Shown here piece by piece: positions 33,949 through 44,595 of a stretch of DNA of 64,000 nucleotides. The position numbers and the translations under genes are program-made. Within the stretch, counting starts at the first letter, position 1. Every line of letters begins with the position of its first letter. The notes beneath the pieces are model-generated. The model was not told the DNA's origin and made no database searches. It worked only from the letters and a program-made list of their open reading frames with translations. Source of the stretch: JAJRTA01 sp965603125 (GTDB lineage Bacteria > Zixibacteria > MSB-5A5 > GN15 > FEB-12); the NCBI GenBank assembly GCA_965603125.1, contig CBFDBU010000005.1:1-64000 (forward strand), in the 5' to 3' direction.

Positions 33949-36063
33949 CTATCGGGGTCTTTCTGCATGGCGGCTGCCGGCGCCGCCGTTGTCGAGAATG
34001 GCCTTGCGGGATAAACGGACCTTGCCCTCCGGGTCGATACTGAGAACCTTGACGTCAACTTTGTCACCGACGTTCAGAACGTCCTCCACCCGCCTCACGC
34101 GGGTGTGGTCGAGTTCCGATATGTGGATCAGGCCGTCGGTGCCGGGGATAATCTCCACAAAAGCGCCGAACGTCGTCACCCGCCGGACGACACCGGTGTA
34201 GACCTTGCCGATTTCAGGCTCTTCTACGAGTTCCTGGACGCGCGCCAGGGCTCGGCGACCGGCGTCGCCGTCAACGGATGCAATCAGCACCGTGCCGTCG
34301 TCGTCGATGTCGATCTTGGCGCCGGTTTCCTCAACAATGGCCCGGATGATTTTGCCACCGGGACCGATAACGTCGCCGATCTTCGACGGCGGGATCTTAA
34401 TGGTGATGATCCGGGGAGCGAACTCGGAAAGCTGGTCGCGATGTTTGGGCATGGCGGCATTCATTTTCTCCAGGATCTTCAGTCGCGCGATGCGGGCCTT
34501 GTCGAGAGCCTGACGCATGGTCTCAACGTCAAGCCCGGCGATCTTGATGTCCATCTGGATAGCGGTGATGCCCTCAGTGGTGCCGGTGACTTTGAAATCC
34601 ATGTCTCCGAAATGATCTTCGTCGCCGAGAATGTCGGTCAGGATCACTACTTTGTCGTCGCTCTTAATCAGGCCCATTGCGATACCGGCCACGGCCGACT
34701 TGATGGGAACACCGGCATCCATCAGGGCCAGAGAGCCTCCGCATACGCTCGCCATCGACGACGAGCCGTTCGACTCCAGGATGTCGGAAACCACACGGAT
34801 GGTGTACGGGAAACCTTCCTCGGCCGGAATTACCGGGAAGAGAGCCCGCTCGGCCAGCGCCCCATGTCCGGTTTCCCTCCGATTGGTGCCGCGAATCGGT
34901 TTTGTCTCGCCCGTGGAAAACGGTGGGAAATTATAGTGGAGCATGTAGCTCTTGGTCGACTCGCCTTCCAGTTCATCCAGGCGTTGCTCGTCGATCTTGG
35001 TTCCCAGCGTAATGGCCACCAGCGCCTGCGTTTGCCCGCGAGTGAATAGGCCCGAACCGTGCGCGCGTGGCAGGAAACCCACTTCGCAGGTAATCTCGCG
35101 AATATCATCGGGGCCGCGGCCGTCAATGCGACGGTTCTCATTGAGTATCATCGCCCGCATGACCCCGGCGTCGAGGTCGTGAACTATTGTCTTGATATCT
35201 TTCTCTTGCTCCGGAAACTCCTCGCCGAGAGCTTCCACGATTTCCCTGGTGAGGTTCTTCTTTTCGGTATGGCGCTGGTTTTTGTCGGCGATACGGTTGA
35301 ACTCGTCCAGTTTTTCGCCCGCCATCTCCTTTACTTTAGTTGTCAGGGCTTCGTCGATAATCACGGGCGTGTACTCGAAAGGCTCGCGGCCGCACATCGC
35401 CTTAAGTTCTTTGACCTTCTCCAGGATCATCTTGATATGATCGTGGCCGAACGTCAGCGCCTCGACCATGTCGGCCTCGGCAATCTCACGGCCGCCACCT
35501 TCAACCATGGTAATGGCGTCCTCGGATCCCGCCAGCGTAATGGATAACTCGCATTCGGCGATCTGGCCAATGGTCGGGTTGATAACCAATTGCCCGCCGA
35601 TGCGACCCACGCGCACGCCGGAGACAGCTTTCTCTATCGGGATATCGGAGATAGCCAGAGCGGCGCCGGTTCCCACCAGGGCCAGGACATCGGTGTCATT
35701 CTCACGGTCATGAGAGATGATGAAATTGATAACCTGCGTCTCTCCCTTGAAATCATCGGGAAACAGAGGCCTGATGGGTCGATCTATGATCCTGGCGGAA
35801 ACGACCTCTTTCTCGGATGGTCTCCCCTCCCTCTTGAAGAACCCGCCCGGGATCTTGCCGGCCGCGTATGCCTTCTCCCGGTATTCCACCGTCAGTGGAA
35901 AGAAATCGAAACCGATCCTCGGTTCCGTGTTGGAGCAGACGGTGGAGATGATCATCGAATCACAATACCTGACCGTTACCGCCCCGTTGGCCTGCCTGGC
36001 CAGTTTCCCACTTTCGATAGTGAGAGTTCGTCCTCCAAGTTCAATTTCTACTTTGTGTGTCAT
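33949..36063 (-). CDS. pnp: Polynucleotide phosphorylase
   Basis: I place the start at ATG 36063 (MTHKVEIELGGRTL), 19 bases after rpsO with AAGGAG upstream; the frame is open for 15 more codons, but these overlap rpsO. The product is 704 residues. Two RNase PH domains flank a helical linker; the second contains GTNRRETGHGALAERAL. A KH domain follows (PSKIGDVIGPGGKIIRAI), then an S1 domain (VYTGVVRRVTTFGAFVEIIP). It degrades RNA 3'-5' phosphorolytically in the cytosol. rpsO-pnp is a conserved pair. Confidence 0.96.
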   Translation of the reverse strand: MTHKVEIELGGRTLTIESGKLARQANGAVTVRYCDSMIISTVCSNTEPRIGFDFFPLTVEYREKAYAAGKIPGGFFKREGRPSEKEVVSARIIDRPIRPLFPDDFKGETQVINFIISHDRENDTDVLALVGTGAALAISDIPIEKAVSGVRVGRIGGQLVINPTIGQIAECELSITLAGSEDAITMVEGGGREIAEADMVEALTFGHDHIKMILEKVKELKAMCGREPFEYTPVIIDEALTTKVKEMAGEKLDEFNRIADKNQRHTEKKNLTREIVEALGEEFPEQEKDIKTIVHDLDAGVMRAMILNENRRIDGRGPDDIREITCEVGFLPRAHGSGLFTRGQTQALVAITLGTKIDEQRLDELEGESTKSYMLHYNFPPFSTGETKPIRGTNRRETGHGALAERALFPVIPAEEGFPYTIRVVSDILESNGSSSMASVCGGSLALMDAGVPIKSAVAGIAMGLIKSDDKVVILTDILGDEDHFGDMDFKVTGTTEGITAIQMDIKIAGLDVETMRQALDKARIARLKILEKMNAAMPKHRDQLSEFAPRIITIKIPPSKIGDVIGPGGKIIRAIVEETGAKIDIDDDGTVLIASVDGDAGRRALARVQELVEEPEIGKVYTGVVRRVTTFGAFVEIIPGTDGLIHISELDHTRVRRVEDVLNVGDKVDVKVLSIDPEGKVRLSRKAILDNGGAGSRHAERPR

Positions 36064-36082
36064 ATACTGATCTCGTTTCTCC

Positions 36083-36352
36083 TTATCGCCGCAGTCCGAG
36101 ACTGGCAATCACCTGGCGATAGCTGTTGATGTCGGTGTTTTTCAGGTAGTCCAGCAGGCGGCGTCTTCTGCCCACCATTTTGAGAAGTCCCAGGCGTGTG
36201 TGGAAATCCTTCTTGTGCGTTTTCATGTGCTCCGTCAGGTGGTTGATGCGTTCCGTCAGCAGCCCGATCTGAACCTCGGGTGAGCCGGTATCTTTTTCGT
36301 GCAAGCGGTTCTCAGCAACAATCTCTGCTTTCCGCTCTTTTGTCGCGGTCAT
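36083..36352 (-). CDS. rpsO: 30S ribosomal protein S15
   Basis: This gene encodes 89 residues, the standard length. Diagnostic stretches are DTGSPEVQIGLLTERINHLT, HKKDFHTRLGLLKMVG and RRRLLDYLKN. S15 binds 16S rRNA and helps form the platform of the small subunit. The start lies 41 bases inside the ribF 3' end, so translation of the two is probably linked. pnp follows. Confidence 0.97.
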   Translation of the reverse strand: MTATKERKAEIVAENRLHEKDTGSPEVQIGLLTERINHLTEHMKTHKKDFHTRLGLLKMVGRRRRLLDYLKNTDINSYRQVIASLGLRR

Positions 36353-37295
36353 CGCGTTTCTCCCTTTGGATTATCTTCATAATTTCATCTTTGTCTTTTC
36401 TGATCTGCCTGGCGAGCTCCTCGGCTGATTCGAACTTCCTGCCTTCCCTGACGAATCGTACGGGGCAGACTACAATGTCAGTATCGTAGAGATCTTCGTC
36501 AAAGTCAAACAGGTTGATCTCCACGGAGACGCGTTCCTGGGGATTGAAGTGGTTTCTTCCGATAAACATCATCCCGTTCTTCCTGAGTCCCCTGCTCTGG
36601 ACCCGACAGGCGTATACTCCCTGGCGGGGAAGCAGCTTGCGTGGATTGTAACGCACGTTGGCGGTGGGGTAACCGAGCTTGCGCCCGAGACCGATGCCTC
36701 TCTCCACCGTGCCGTAGATGGCATAAGGATGCCCCAGAACGCGCACCGCTTCGCCGACCCTGCCTTCTTTCAGGAGCGTTCGAATATAGGTGGATGAGAT
36801 CCGATGGTTGTTGTACATCACCGGTCCCACAACTTCCACGTCAAATCCCCAGCGTTTTCCCAGAGCCCCAAGCTCATCGGCGCTCCCGCTCCGGTTTTTG
36901 CCGAAGGCATGGTCATGCCCGACCACCAGTTTCTTCATCCCCAACTTGTCAATGAGGATATCTCTGACAAACTGCTCCGCTGAAAGGCTCATTAACTCCG
37001 ACGTGAAGTCCAGCACAAGGACCGTCCCGCGGAAGAAGTCCGGCAGAAATTTTCCCTTTTCCTCGATCGTCGTCAGAAGCGACGGCGCGTCGTCGGGCGT
37101 CACCAGCACTCGCGGGTGAGGGTGAAAGGTCACCAGCACCGGAGCATAACCGGTTGCCTCACCGGCGGCGAGGACCCTTCGCAGGATTTCCTGGTGGCCG
37201 CGATGAATGCCGTCGAAGGTGCCGATCGTCGCCACCACCGGGTGCCCGGATGGACGCTGGTAGTTTTGCAGCCCTCTGATGATCTCAATGCTCAA
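36312..37295 (-). CDS. ribF: Bifunctional riboflavin kinase / FAD synthetase
   Basis: This gene encodes 327 residues. The N-terminal FAD synthetase domain has the nucleotidyl-transfer motif ATIGTFDGIHRGHQEIL (about 23-39). The C-terminal kinase domain (about 185-310) has GRKLGYPTANV. It makes FMN and then FAD in the cytosol. The C-terminus is longer than usual and very charged (EKRDDRDKRAESRDCC), because the reading frame runs 41 bases into rpsO. The start overlaps the truB end by 4 bases. Confidence 0.95.
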   Translation of the reverse strand: MSIEIIRGLQNYQRPSGHPVVATIGTFDGIHRGHQEILRRVLAAGEATGYAPVLVTFHPHPRVLVTPDDAPSLLTTIEEKGKFLPDFFRGTVLVLDFTSELMSLSAEQFVRDILIDKLGMKKLVVGHDHAFGKNRSGSADELGALGKRWGFDVEVVGPVMYNNHRISSTYIRTLLKEGRVGEAVRVLGHPYAIYGTVERGIGLGRKLGYPTANVRYNPRKLLPRQGVYACRVQSRGLRKNGMMFIGRNHFNPQERVSVEINLFDFDEDLYDTDIVVCPVRFVREGRKFESAEELARQIRKDKDEIMKIIQREKRDDRDKRAESRDCC

Positions 37296-38254
37296 TTCAG
37301 CACCCTTATGTAGTTGAACAACTCTCCGTCGCCGTTATTGCCAACGCCGTGAGACGAACGGCCGGCAGTTCCCACGGCCAGGACCTCCCCCCGAGTGTTC
37401 TTCAGGACAATCTTGTCACCGACACCGAAACTGCCTTCGACACCGATCACATCACATGCCCGCAGGGATTTGCCGGAGACCACGTATGGCTCATAATCAT
37501 CGTTGATTCTGATGGCGCTGAACGTCAGCACACTGGAGAAAGGAAGCAGGTGGTCGGCCAGTTTCCCCGCTCCATGAAGCCGTGGCACGTCATCCGAGCT
37601 GACGGCACCATCCAATGTGAGCGTGCCCACCGCGGTCCTGCGCAACTTCGACAGGTATCCCCCGCATCCCAACCGCTTGCCAAGATCATCGGCCAGGGAA
37701 CGGATGTAGGTACCGCTGGAACAGGTTATCCTCAGACGCAGGTGCGGCTTGTGATACTCCAGAACGGCAATCTCCCTGATTTCCACTTCACGCTCCGGAG
37801 GGACGACATCGACGCCTTCGCGCGCTAACCGGTGCAGTCTCACGCCGTTGATCCGGACGGCTGAATATACGGGTACCCGTTGCTTGATTCTGCCGGTGAA
37901 CTCCGATACCAGCTTCGCCAGCGCAGCGGAATTGAGATCCGGCGGCGATAGCACCGCCTCATCCACGGATACGCCCTCAGAATCGAATGTTTTGGATCTC
38001 CGGCCCAGACATATCTCCGCCACGTACGTTTTGTCAAAGCCGGACAGGAACTGCACTATCTTGGTGGCCCGACCGATGCATACGACCAGCAGCCCTTCGG
38101 CCAGCTTGTCAAGCGTACCGGCATGACCCACGCGCCGTTGCCGAATTGCGTGGCGCACCTCCATGACGGTGTCGTGGCTGGTAAGGCCGGCCCGCTTGTC
38201 AAGCAGGAGGACTCCGTGGTAGTATCCACCGCTGTCAATCATTGACCACCTCAC
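37292..38254 (-). CDS. truB: tRNA pseudouridine-55 synthase
   Basis: This gene encodes 320 residues; an internal ATG (codon 5) is an alternative start. The catalytic Asp lies in VGHAGTLDKLAEGLLVV. In most TruB proteins this reads GTLDPLATGLL, so Pro and Ala/Thr are replaced by Lys and Ala/Glu, but the Asp stays. Later motifs include KTYVAEICLGRRSKTFDSEG and CSSGTYIRSLADDLGKRLGCG. It makes pseudouridine 55 in the T arm of tRNAs. It overlaps nrnA upstream by 20 bases and ribF downstream by 4. Confidence 0.93.
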   Translation of the reverse strand: MRWSMIDSGGYYHGVLLLDKRAGLTSHDTVMEVRHAIRQRRVGHAGTLDKLAEGLLVVCIGRATKIVQFLSGFDKTYVAEICLGRRSKTFDSEGVSVDEAVLSPPDLNSAALAKLVSEFTGRIKQRVPVYSAVRINGVRLHRLAREGVDVVPPEREVEIREIAVLEYHKPHLRLRITCSSGTYIRSLADDLGKRLGCGGYLSKLRRTAVGTLTLDGAVSSDDVPRLHGAGKLADHLLPFSSVLTFSAIRINDDYEPYVVSGKSLRACDVIGVEGSFGVGDKIVLKNTRGEVLAVGTAGRSSHGVGNNGDGELFNYIRVLN

Positions 38255-39269
38255 GAATCAGTCGCAGTAATTCCTGCCTGGCCTGTGCTAAGGGCATCAA
38301 CATGGTGCACCCGGATGCGTTGTCGTGTCCGCCGCCGCCCAGTTTGGCCGCCAGGGCAGCTACGTCAATACTGTCTCGCGAACGCAACGACACCTTGGTC
38401 CGGCCGTTGTTGATCTCTCTGAGAAGGGCACCCGCTCTGACATTTCTGCCGTGCAGGGTGAAATCGGCCAGACCCTCCCCCTCCGATTCGTGCGCTCCCG
38501 ACTGCGCCAACATTTCCCGCGTCAGCGTTAGAAAACAGATGCGGTCGTCATCATGGAACTCGACACTGCCGAGGACCATGCCCTCCAGCTTCATGGTCGA
38601 GGAAGGTTTGGCGTAGTATACCATATCGCATATCTTGTGCGGGTCAGCTCCGGCCTCGATCAGAAGCCCGGCAATCTCCATCGTGCGCAGGGTGGTCGAG
38701 GAAAACCGGAAGCGACCGGTGTCGGTGAGAATGGCGGTATAGAGTTGCCAGGCGATCTCCTTTGAAACCGGGTATCCAACCTGCTGGAAGAACTCGAAGA
38801 CCATCTCTCCGACCGACGAGGCCTCGCTGTTGACCCAGGCGATTTCTCCGAACTCCGTATTGCCACGGTGATGATCCACATTGACGATTCTTACACCGTC
38901 GTCGAGGAAGCGAATGGCCGCGCCGGTGCGGTCGAGGACAGGGCAATCCAGCACAACGGCCGTATCAACAGCGAAACCTTCGCCGAGAGATTCAACATGG
39001 GGAATATCCTTAGCTCCGGGCAGAAACAGGTACTTCTCCGGAATGACATTTGCGCAAACGAGGAAGACCTCCTTGCCCAGGTGACGCAGGTAGGAGGCAA
39101 GGGCCAACTGCGAACCGATCGCGTCGCCGTCCGGATCCTCATGCGAGGCCACCAACACCCGCCGGCTGCTCGCCAGTAACCTCGCTATCTCAGTGATCAG
39201 GTCACCAAAGCCGGCTGCGGACGGACTATTCCTGTTTGTCACTTTTGATTTCATTGAGCAGGCGCTCAA
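38235..39269 (-). CDS. nrnA: DHH-family oligoribonuclease / pAp phosphatase
   Basis: This gene encodes 344 residues. DHH motifs are SHEDPDGDAIGSQLALA (about 43-59) and VNVDHHRGNTEF (about 127-138). The C-terminal DHHA1 domain has GGGGHDNASGC. Metal-dependent, it degrades short RNA oligomers and 3'-phosphoadenosine 5'-phosphate. Its start overlaps rbfA by 44 bases, although a second ATG at codon 6 would shorten this. Part of the rimP-nusA-infB series, as in many bacteria. Confidence 0.95.
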   Translation of the reverse strand: MSACSMKSKVTNRNSPSAAGFGDLITEIARLLASSRRVLVASHEDPDGDAIGSQLALASYLRHLGKEVFLVCANVIPEKYLFLPGAKDIPHVESLGEGFAVDTAVVLDCPVLDRTGAAIRFLDDGVRIVNVDHHRGNTEFGEIAWVNSEASSVGEMVFEFFQQVGYPVSKEIAWQLYTAILTDTGRFRFSSTTLRTMEIAGLLIEAGADPHKICDMVYYAKPSSTMKLEGMVLGSVEFHDDDRICFLTLTREMLAQSGAHESEGEGLADFTLHGRNVRAGALLREINNGRTKVSLRSRDSIDVAALAAKLGGGGHDNASGCTMLMPLAQARQELLRLIREVVND

Positions 39270-39582
39270 TGCGCATTCCTTCCTCGATGGACGGATCGTA
39301 CTTGAAAGTCAACTCAGGGATATGCCGGAGCCGCAGGTTTGCGCCAAGTTTATGCCTGATGCGACCGTTTTCCCGGAGGAAGAACTCGGCTACCGACTTA
39401 CGGTCGTCCTCCTTGCCCAGAAACGAATAGTACACCGTAGCGTAACGGAGATCGGCAGACATGCGAACGTGAGTAAAGGTGACCATCCCTGAGAAATGCT
39501 CCGCCAGTTCGGTCTCCATCGTGCGCGATATGGTGCGAAGGGCTTCCTCGCCCACGCGGTCGGAACGCTTGAACTGCTTCAC
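39226..39582 (-). CDS. rbfA: Ribosome-binding factor A
   Basis: This gene encodes 118 residues, the normal length. It has the KH-like RbfA fold, with RVGEEALRTISRTMETEL early, then VRMSADLRYATVYYSFLG and the C-terminal stretch with LRHIPELTFKYDPSIEEGMRI. It helps mature the 5' end of 16S rRNA in the small subunit. It follows the DUF503 gene by 2 bases. Confidence 0.95.
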   Translation of the reverse strand: MKQFKRSDRVGEEALRTISRTMETELAEHFSGMVTFTHVRMSADLRYATVYYSFLGKEDDRKSVAEFFLRENGRIRHKLGANLRLRHIPELTFKYDPSIEEGMRIERLLNEIKSDKQE

Positions 39583-39584
39583 GT

Positions 39585-39878
39585 TCAGTACGACTCCACT
39601 TGATAGTCGGCTACGACAACAGCCGGATTCGATTCGATTCTGTTCACTACCCTGGAAATCACCTGATGACCGAAACTACCGTTGTTGGAGATCACAGCGG
39701 CACCGATCAGAGCCTCACGGTGTCGATCGTTGCTGTCTACCTCAGCGATAGAGATATTGAAATCCTTTCTCAACCGTGTCATCAGGGGCTTGAGAAGGCG
39801 CCGCTTGTCTTTCAACGACTCCGCCGACGGGAGCTCCAGACGAATGGTCAGAATAACGGTAACCAAAACTGCAAGCAC
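39585..39878 (-). CDS. ylxP: DUF503 family protein (YlxP-like)
   Basis: This gene encodes 97 residues. The typical SLKDKRRLLKPLMTRLRKDF and ISIAEVDSNDRHREALIGA mark the DUF503/YlxP family. The role is not settled; some members are linked to rRNA maturation and it nearly always sits between infB and rbfA, as here. It abuts infB with no gap. Confidence 0.93.
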   Translation of the reverse strand: MLAVLVTVILTIRLELPSAESLKDKRRLLKPLMTRLRKDFNISIAEVDSNDRHREALIGAAVISNNGSFGHQVISRVVNRIESNPAVVVADYQVESY

Positions 39879-42089
<2,211 letters not shown>

Positions 42090-42130
42090 CCTGGTCTCAC
42101 CTCCTCGGAGTGCTATATGGGTAAAGGAGC

Positions 42131-43594
42131 CTATTCATCCTGTTCGGTCTTCTGCTGGGTGTCACTCTCGTCCCCGTCTTCGATTTCGTCGAACTCGGGA
42201 GCGGTCACTTCCGGCACGTCATCCACCTCAGTGACGAAATCGGCGTCGGTTTCAAAAACGTCTTCTTCGGACAGCTTCTCGTCCTTGGCGCCCTTGTCCG
42301 GGGCCTCGGCTACCTGCTCAGCTTTACGCCGCTCGTAATCCTTTTCGAGTTGGTGGACCAGGGTCTTCGCCTTCTCGATCAGAGTCTCAGCCGTCTTCTG
42401 GCCGATGCCCGGGATTTTCATAAGTATCTCCGTAGAGGTCGCGGCCAGACGCTGAACGGAATTGATGTCGGCCTCGATCAGGCGCTCACGAATCTTGATC
42501 CCGATACCCTCCAACTGGCCCACCGGCACCAGCATCTCCGCCTCGCGGTGCTGAGCCTCGTTGTACTCCGTCTCCGAGAGTATGTTCACCTTCCAGCCGG
42601 TCAGTTTGGAAGCCAGGCGGGCATTCTGACCATTGCGCCCGATAGCCAACGACAGCTTTTCGTCCTCGACGACAACGGTCATTTTTGCTTCAAGCTCAAA
42701 GGTCTCGACATTGACCACCTTTGCCGGCGCCAGGGCGCGTGTCACAAACATCTGGGGACTGGAGGTAAAGGGTACGATGTCAATACGTTCGTTGCTGAGT
42801 TCCCGGACGATGGACTGCACCCGCACTCCCTTGATGCCGACACAGGCGCCGACCGGGTCGATGCGATCGTCAGAGGAATAAACGGCGATCTTGGCCCTCT
42901 CCCCCGGCTCCCGGGCAATGGCCCGGATTTCGATTACCTTTTCATATATCTCGGGAACCTCGAGCGCAAACAGCCCTCGCAGGAATTCGTTGTTGACCCG
43001 CGACAAGATTATCTGAGGTCCGCGCAGGCTCTTCTGAACATCGAGAATGTAGGCGCGAACCCGCTCTCCCTGACGGAACCGCTCCCGAGGGATCTGCTCC
43101 TTGATCGGCAGCAGCGCCTCGGCGCGACCCAGGTTCACGATCACGTTCCCCTTGTCAATCTGCTGTACCACGCCGGATGCCAGTGTCCCGACCTTGTCGA
43201 CATATTCATCATAGACGCGGTCGCGTTCCGCCTCGCGCACCTTCTGAACGAGCGTCTGTTTCGCGGACGCAATGGCGTTGCGGCCGAACTCCGTCTCGTA
43301 GTCGATGTAGATATCGAGCTCATCACCCAGCCCGGCCTCGGGGTCGATCTCCCTGGCGTCCTCAAGCGATATCTCGATGTTGGCGTCTTCCACCTTCTCC
43401 GCCACCATCTTGGTCGCTATCATCAACAGATCGTTCGCCTTGCGATCGAACTTGAAAGTGATGTTGTCGATGTAGTCATACTTCTTCTTGGCGGCAGCCA
43501 GAAGGCTTGCCTGAAGCGTTTCCAGCACCGCGTCGAAGTCGATGTTCTTTTCGCGGGCAATCAGAGTGATCGCCTCTACCATGTCAAACGCCAT
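42131..43594 (-). CDS. nusA: Transcription elongation/termination factor NusA
   Basis: This gene encodes 487 residues. The N-terminal polymerase-binding domain (about 1-130) is followed by an S1 domain (GTLASGVVQQIDKGNVIVNL). Two KH domains follow (CVGIKGVRVQSIVRELSNER, and AIGRNGQNARLASKLTGW). A helix-hairpin-helix pair (IPGIGQKTAETLIEKA) then leads to a long acidic tail rich in Asp and Glu (about 430-487). It modulates pausing and termination. The gene follows rimP by 14 bases. Confidence 0.96.
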   Translation of the reverse strand: MAFDMVEAITLIAREKNIDFDAVLETLQASLLAAAKKKYDYIDNITFKFDRKANDLLMIATKMVAEKVEDANIEISLEDAREIDPEAGLGDELDIYIDYETEFGRNAIASAKQTLVQKVREAERDRVYDEYVDKVGTLASGVVQQIDKGNVIVNLGRAEALLPIKEQIPRERFRQGERVRAYILDVQKSLRGPQIILSRVNNEFLRGLFALEVPEIYEKVIEIRAIAREPGERAKIAVYSSDDRIDPVGACVGIKGVRVQSIVRELSNERIDIVPFTSSPQMFVTRALAPAKVVNVETFELEAKMTVVVEDEKLSLAIGRNGQNARLASKLTGWKVNILSETEYNEAQHREAEMLVPVGQLEGIGIKIRERLIEADINSVQRLAATSTEILMKIPGIGQKTAETLIEKAKTLVHQLEKDYERRKAEQVAEAPDKGAKDEKLSEEDVFETDADFVTEVDDVPEVTAPEFDEIEDGDESDTQQKTEQDE

Positions 43595-43608
43595 CTATCG
43601 GCTCCCCG

Positions 43609-44055
43609 TCAAAAGGCTATCTTTGCCTGCTCGATTTCCGAGAGCTCCAGAGTAAAAACTCCGGACTCGTTCTCCAATTCAACATCGTCACTTGTAGCCG
43701 CAACAATCCGGCCCGTAACGTTTTTTTTCGTGCGATCGATGAAACCAACCTCTACCGTCTCGCCGATGCGAAACCTGAAATCCCGAGCGGTCCTGAGCGG
43801 GCGATCCAGTCCCGGCGAGGAGACTTCCAGGGTATAACCGGATTCGAACAGGCCGGCTCCGTCAATTATGTCACTCACGATACGCGAAAGCCGCGCACAT
43901 TCGCCGACGGTGGTTCCGTTCTGTGAATAGACGAACAGCCGCAGCGTCGCTCGTCCCTTGTATCGCGAAACGACCACGTCGACCAGTTCTGCACCTTCCT
44001 GCAGAAGCGGCCTCTCAACAAGCTCTCTAACCTCATCCTTTATGTCGTCAGCCAT
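43609..44055 (-). CDS. rimP: Ribosome maturation factor RimP
   Basis: This gene encodes 148 residues. The N-terminal domain has GAELVDVVVSRYKGRATLRLFVYSQNG and then CARLSRIVSDIIDGA. It continues with YTLEVSSPGLDRPLRTARDF and an SH3-like C-terminal barrel (KKNVTGRIVAATSDDVELEN). It helps assemble the 30S subunit. It is the first gene of the rimP-nusA-infB transcription unit. Confidence 0.95.
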   Translation of the reverse strand: MADDIKDEVRELVERPLLQEGAELVDVVVSRYKGRATLRLFVYSQNGTTVGECARLSRIVSDIIDGAGLFESGYTLEVSSPGLDRPLRTARDFRFRIGETVEVGFIDRTKKNVTGRIVAATSDDVELENESGVFTLELSEIEQAKIAF

Positions 44056-44376
44056 AGTCTACGGTACGCAAAAGGTGGGTATGAACCCACCAGAACTTAT
44101 TAAGTTACTTACTAACTGCTTCCAATGCAACAATTTTATGCTCGGTTTTGTGGTTCCCCGGTGCTTTTTGCGGGGTCTTGTGGACCACCCCTCATGCACG
44201 TCCGCCGACGCCTAACGGCAACAACCCGTGGGGCTTACGCGATTCGACCTCTCGAAAGCCTGACGGGGTGCTATCTGCTCACACATTTGCTATTGCGTAC
44301 GAGCGATCAACCCGTTATCTATCATGCGGTCGTCTGATGAAACGCACCTGCCGCCAGGGCATCGGACGCCGCCTGT
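44056..44376. promoter_or_regulatory. Leader of the rimP-nusA-infB series
   Basis: Some 320 bases have no gene. A 7-bp hairpin lies at 44074-44091 (GGTGGGT, loop ATGA, ACCCACC), within 40 bases of the rimP start and possibly covering part of the leader RNA. An AT-rich stretch at 44095-44150 is the likely promoter region for the minus-strand operon. I saw no tRNA on that strand and no SRP or tmRNA signature. Confidence 0.5.
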
Positions 44377-44448
44377 GCCCCCGTGGTGTAACGGATAACG
44401 CGTCGGCCTCCGGAGCCGTAAATCCAGGTTCGATTCCTGGCGGGGGTA
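44377..44448 (+). tRNA. tRNA-Arg (anticodon CCG)
   Basis: The acceptor is GCCCCCG with CGGGGGT (G-U closing pair) and discriminator A. The D arm is GTGT/ACGC, the anticodon loop is CTCCGGA giving CCG (reads CGG), and the T arm is CCAGG/CCTGG with loop TTCGATT. There is no encoded CCA. It lies divergent from rimP. Confidence 0.93.
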
Positions 44449-44595
44449 AAATTTCTTGCCACGCGCCAAAGACATACTCCAAGCAACATTGAGCAGCACA
44501 GGCACAGATTGCCAGGGCTTCGGCAAGCGAGAAATATCATTGACGGACCACTGCTACAGTATTATAGTTCGGCTAATCAAGATGGGAGGCTATTT
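44449..44595. other. Short spacer after tRNA-Arg
   Basis: No gene is seen in these bases. GATGGGAGG before 44590 is the binding site of the next gene. No T-rich terminator for the tRNA is evident, so readthrough into the next gene is possible. Confidence 0.45.

Noticed and set aside
42350..43837. Open frame of 495 codons on the plus strand
   Set aside because: Antisense to nusA and rimP; no recognisable domain.
44150..44376. Possible small stable RNA (SRP, 6S or RNase P)
   Set aside because: I looked for the SRP tetraloop region and RNase P core motifs on both strands and found none.
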